Source of the DNA: CAVQGZ01 sp964356295
GTDB taxonomy: Bacteria > Actinomycetota > Actinomycetes > Jiangellales > Jiangellaceae
Reading direction: 5' to 3'
Length of the DNA stretch: 15,952 nt
Assembly (NCBI GenBank): GCA_964356295.1
Contig: CAYHHE010000068.1
Coordinates: 1 to 15,952, forward strand
A program made the translations under genes and the position numbers. Shown here one piece after another: positions 15,202 to 15,952 of the stretch. Below the pieces are notes generated by a model. That model did not search any database, was not told where the DNA came from, and saw nothing but the letters and a program-made list of their open reading frames with translations. Each line of letters starts with the position of its first letter. Positions within the stretch are counted from its first letter, which is position 1.

Positions 15202-15771
15202 ATGCGGGCGATTGTGATGGTTTTGCTCTCCGTCACTGTGCTTGCGTCCGCCTGCGCCCAGCCAAGCGAACCCGACGCCCTCCCGACGCCCACAACCGTC
15301 CCTGGACCGACCGTCCCTGGACCGTCTGTTGAGGCTGAGGTAGTTGAGACGCCCGCAGCCGGGTCCGCCCAGCCCTCTTCTGCTACATCCATCGAGGCCT
15401 TCGTTGAGCGGTACGTTTCCGTCGCGAATGAGTCTCTGACCGAGCCTCAGGCGTTGAGCGAGTGGCGAAACCTGTTCTCGGACTCGTGCAGTGTCTGCCG
15501 AGCGGGATACCAGGCTGCGTCCGCCGTGCACGCCGCGTCGCAGATCGTAACCGGTGGAAGACTCGTCGACTGGTCGATCCAGGTTGAGCCTCTGGATAGA
15601 GGTGAATCAATGGCATTCGTGGACGGCGCAGTGGAGGCGGCAACGGTGGCTGCTCCGGACGGCACGATCGTCGCCAACTACGAACGCGTTGATTCGGTGA
15701 CTGTCGTCTACACCATGAGACGACAGCCCGACGGCAGCCAAGTCGTCGTATCTGGTGACTTGCTGGGCTGA
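15202..15771 (+). CDS. Putative lipoprotein of unknown function
   Basis: A 189-residue exported protein. The signal peptide MRAIVMVLLSVTVLASAC ends in a lipobox-like ASAC, so Cys18 would be lipidated and the protein anchored to the outer face of the membrane. A Pro/Thr/Ser/Ala-rich linker (about 20-60, with TVPGP twice) leads to a globular domain. That domain opens with SIEAFVERYVSVANESL and has a DSCSVCRAGY cysteine pair (CxxC-type), followed by beta-strand-rich sequence. It loosely recalls DUF6318-type actinobacterial lipoproteins; I cannot confirm that. The ATG at 15202 is preferred because it begins the signal peptide; an ATG at 15172 would put charged residues in front and lie between the predicted -35 and -10. 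Codon use is less GC-rich than in the neighbours. Another exported-protein gene starts three bases after its stop. Confidence 0.8.
   Translation: MRAIVMVLLSVTVLASACAQPSEPDALPTPTTVPGPTVPGPSVEAEVVETPAAGSAQPSSATSIEAFVERYVSVANESLTEPQALSEWRNLFSDSCSVCRAGYQAASAVHAASQIVTGGRLVDWSIQVEPLDRGESMAFVDGAVEAATVAAPDGTIVANYERVDSVTVVYTMRRQPDGSQVVVSGDLLG
15296..15325 (+). repeat. Two tandem 15-bp repeats in the lipoprotein linker
   Basis: CCGTCCCTGGACCGA (15296-15310) is followed directly by the same sequence with one change (15311-15325), encoding TVPGP twice. It probably arose by slippage in the disordered linker and its copy number may vary between strains. Confidence 0.85.
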
Positions 15772-15774
15772 CCC

Positions 15775-15952
15775 GTGCGAGCGCTACTCCTCGTCCTTGC
15801 CGGGGCTGCCTGCCTCTCTTCGCTGGGCACGTCTAACTCTGCGGCTTCCGAATGCGTGGAAACGATCCTGCTTGGCAGGGCATGCACCAGCCAATCCGGG
15901 ATCGGGTGGTACTACTCCGCGGAGCAGACCGCGTTCTTCCGCGTCCCGACCT
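15775..15952 (+). CDS. Secreted protein, N-terminal part (truncated by window edge)
   Basis: A GTG at 15775, three bases after the lipoprotein stop, opens a frame that stays open to the end of the window (59 codons seen). The first about 25 residues form a signal peptide (MRALLLVLAGAACLSSLG, then small residues TSNSAAS). The mature part begins ECVETILLGRACTSQSG, with two cysteines that could form a disulfide, then IGWYYSAEQTAFFRVPT. The short gap implies one operon with the lipoprotein. I do not recognise the family. An exported protein is the only supported statement. Confidence 0.7.
   Translation, partial: MRALLLVLAGAACLSSLGTSNSAASECVETILLGRACTSQSGIGWYYSAEQTAFFRVPT

Overview
The window is high-GC DNA with GTG starts, many ATGA start-stop overlaps, at least one apparently leaderless gene and the gene order nrdJ-nrdR-LysM protein/lexA. 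This points to an actinobacterium (Actinomycetota). I cannot fix the genus; a soil or rock actinomycete (Geodermatophilaceae- or Frankia-like) is my guess. All genes are chromosomal in character. I see no insertion sequence, phage gene, CRISPR array, tRNA or rRNA.

Left part (1-3486, plus strand): the C-terminal two thirds of a large P-type cation ATPase, entering from outside the window, translationally coupled to an unrecognised 243-residue membrane-anchored protein. Convergent with this, and overlapping it by 23 bp, is a six-gene minus-strand operon (8568 down to 3464). It encodes a cytosolic group 3b type [NiFe] hydrogenase: iron-sulfur beta subunit, a lone cyclic-nucleotide-binding-fold protein, FAD/NAD(P) gamma subunit, small subunit, large subunit and maturation protease. 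Five of the genes are joined by 4-base overlaps or a 1-base gap.

Middle (8569-10144): a divergent spacer carries a textbook CIRCE operator (HrcA site) in front of an Hsp20 chaperone gene. A small DUF3817-type membrane protein follows on the minus strand. Then comes a 515-bp gene-free stretch holding a strong terminator-like hairpin and a helically phased cluster of four DnaA-box-like 9-mers.

Right part (10145-15148): the minus-strand nrdR-nrdJ operon encodes the ribonucleotide reductase repressor and the adenosylcobalamin-dependent class II reductase. It is preceded by a promoter with a NrdR-box-like dyad, a second dyad 32 bp away, and more DnaA-box-like sites. Next is a LysM-domain membrane protein resembling the SOS-induced division inhibitors ChiZ/DivS/YneA, divergent from lexA. 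Two SOS boxes sit between them. The window ends (15202-15952) with two tandem plus-strand genes for exported proteins, a lipoprotein and a truncated secreted protein, with lower GC than the rest.

Functionally the window combines two modules: a low-oxygen/stress energy module (hydrogenase, Hsp20, cation ATPase) and a DNA-precursor/DNA-damage module (NrdR-NrdJ, LexA, LysM protein). Nothing here is a clearly new multi-gene system. The points most worth following up are the phased DnaA-like boxes flanking nrdRJ, the non-canonical cyclic-nucleotide-fold protein inside the hydrogenase operon, and the unrecognised exported pair at the right edge.
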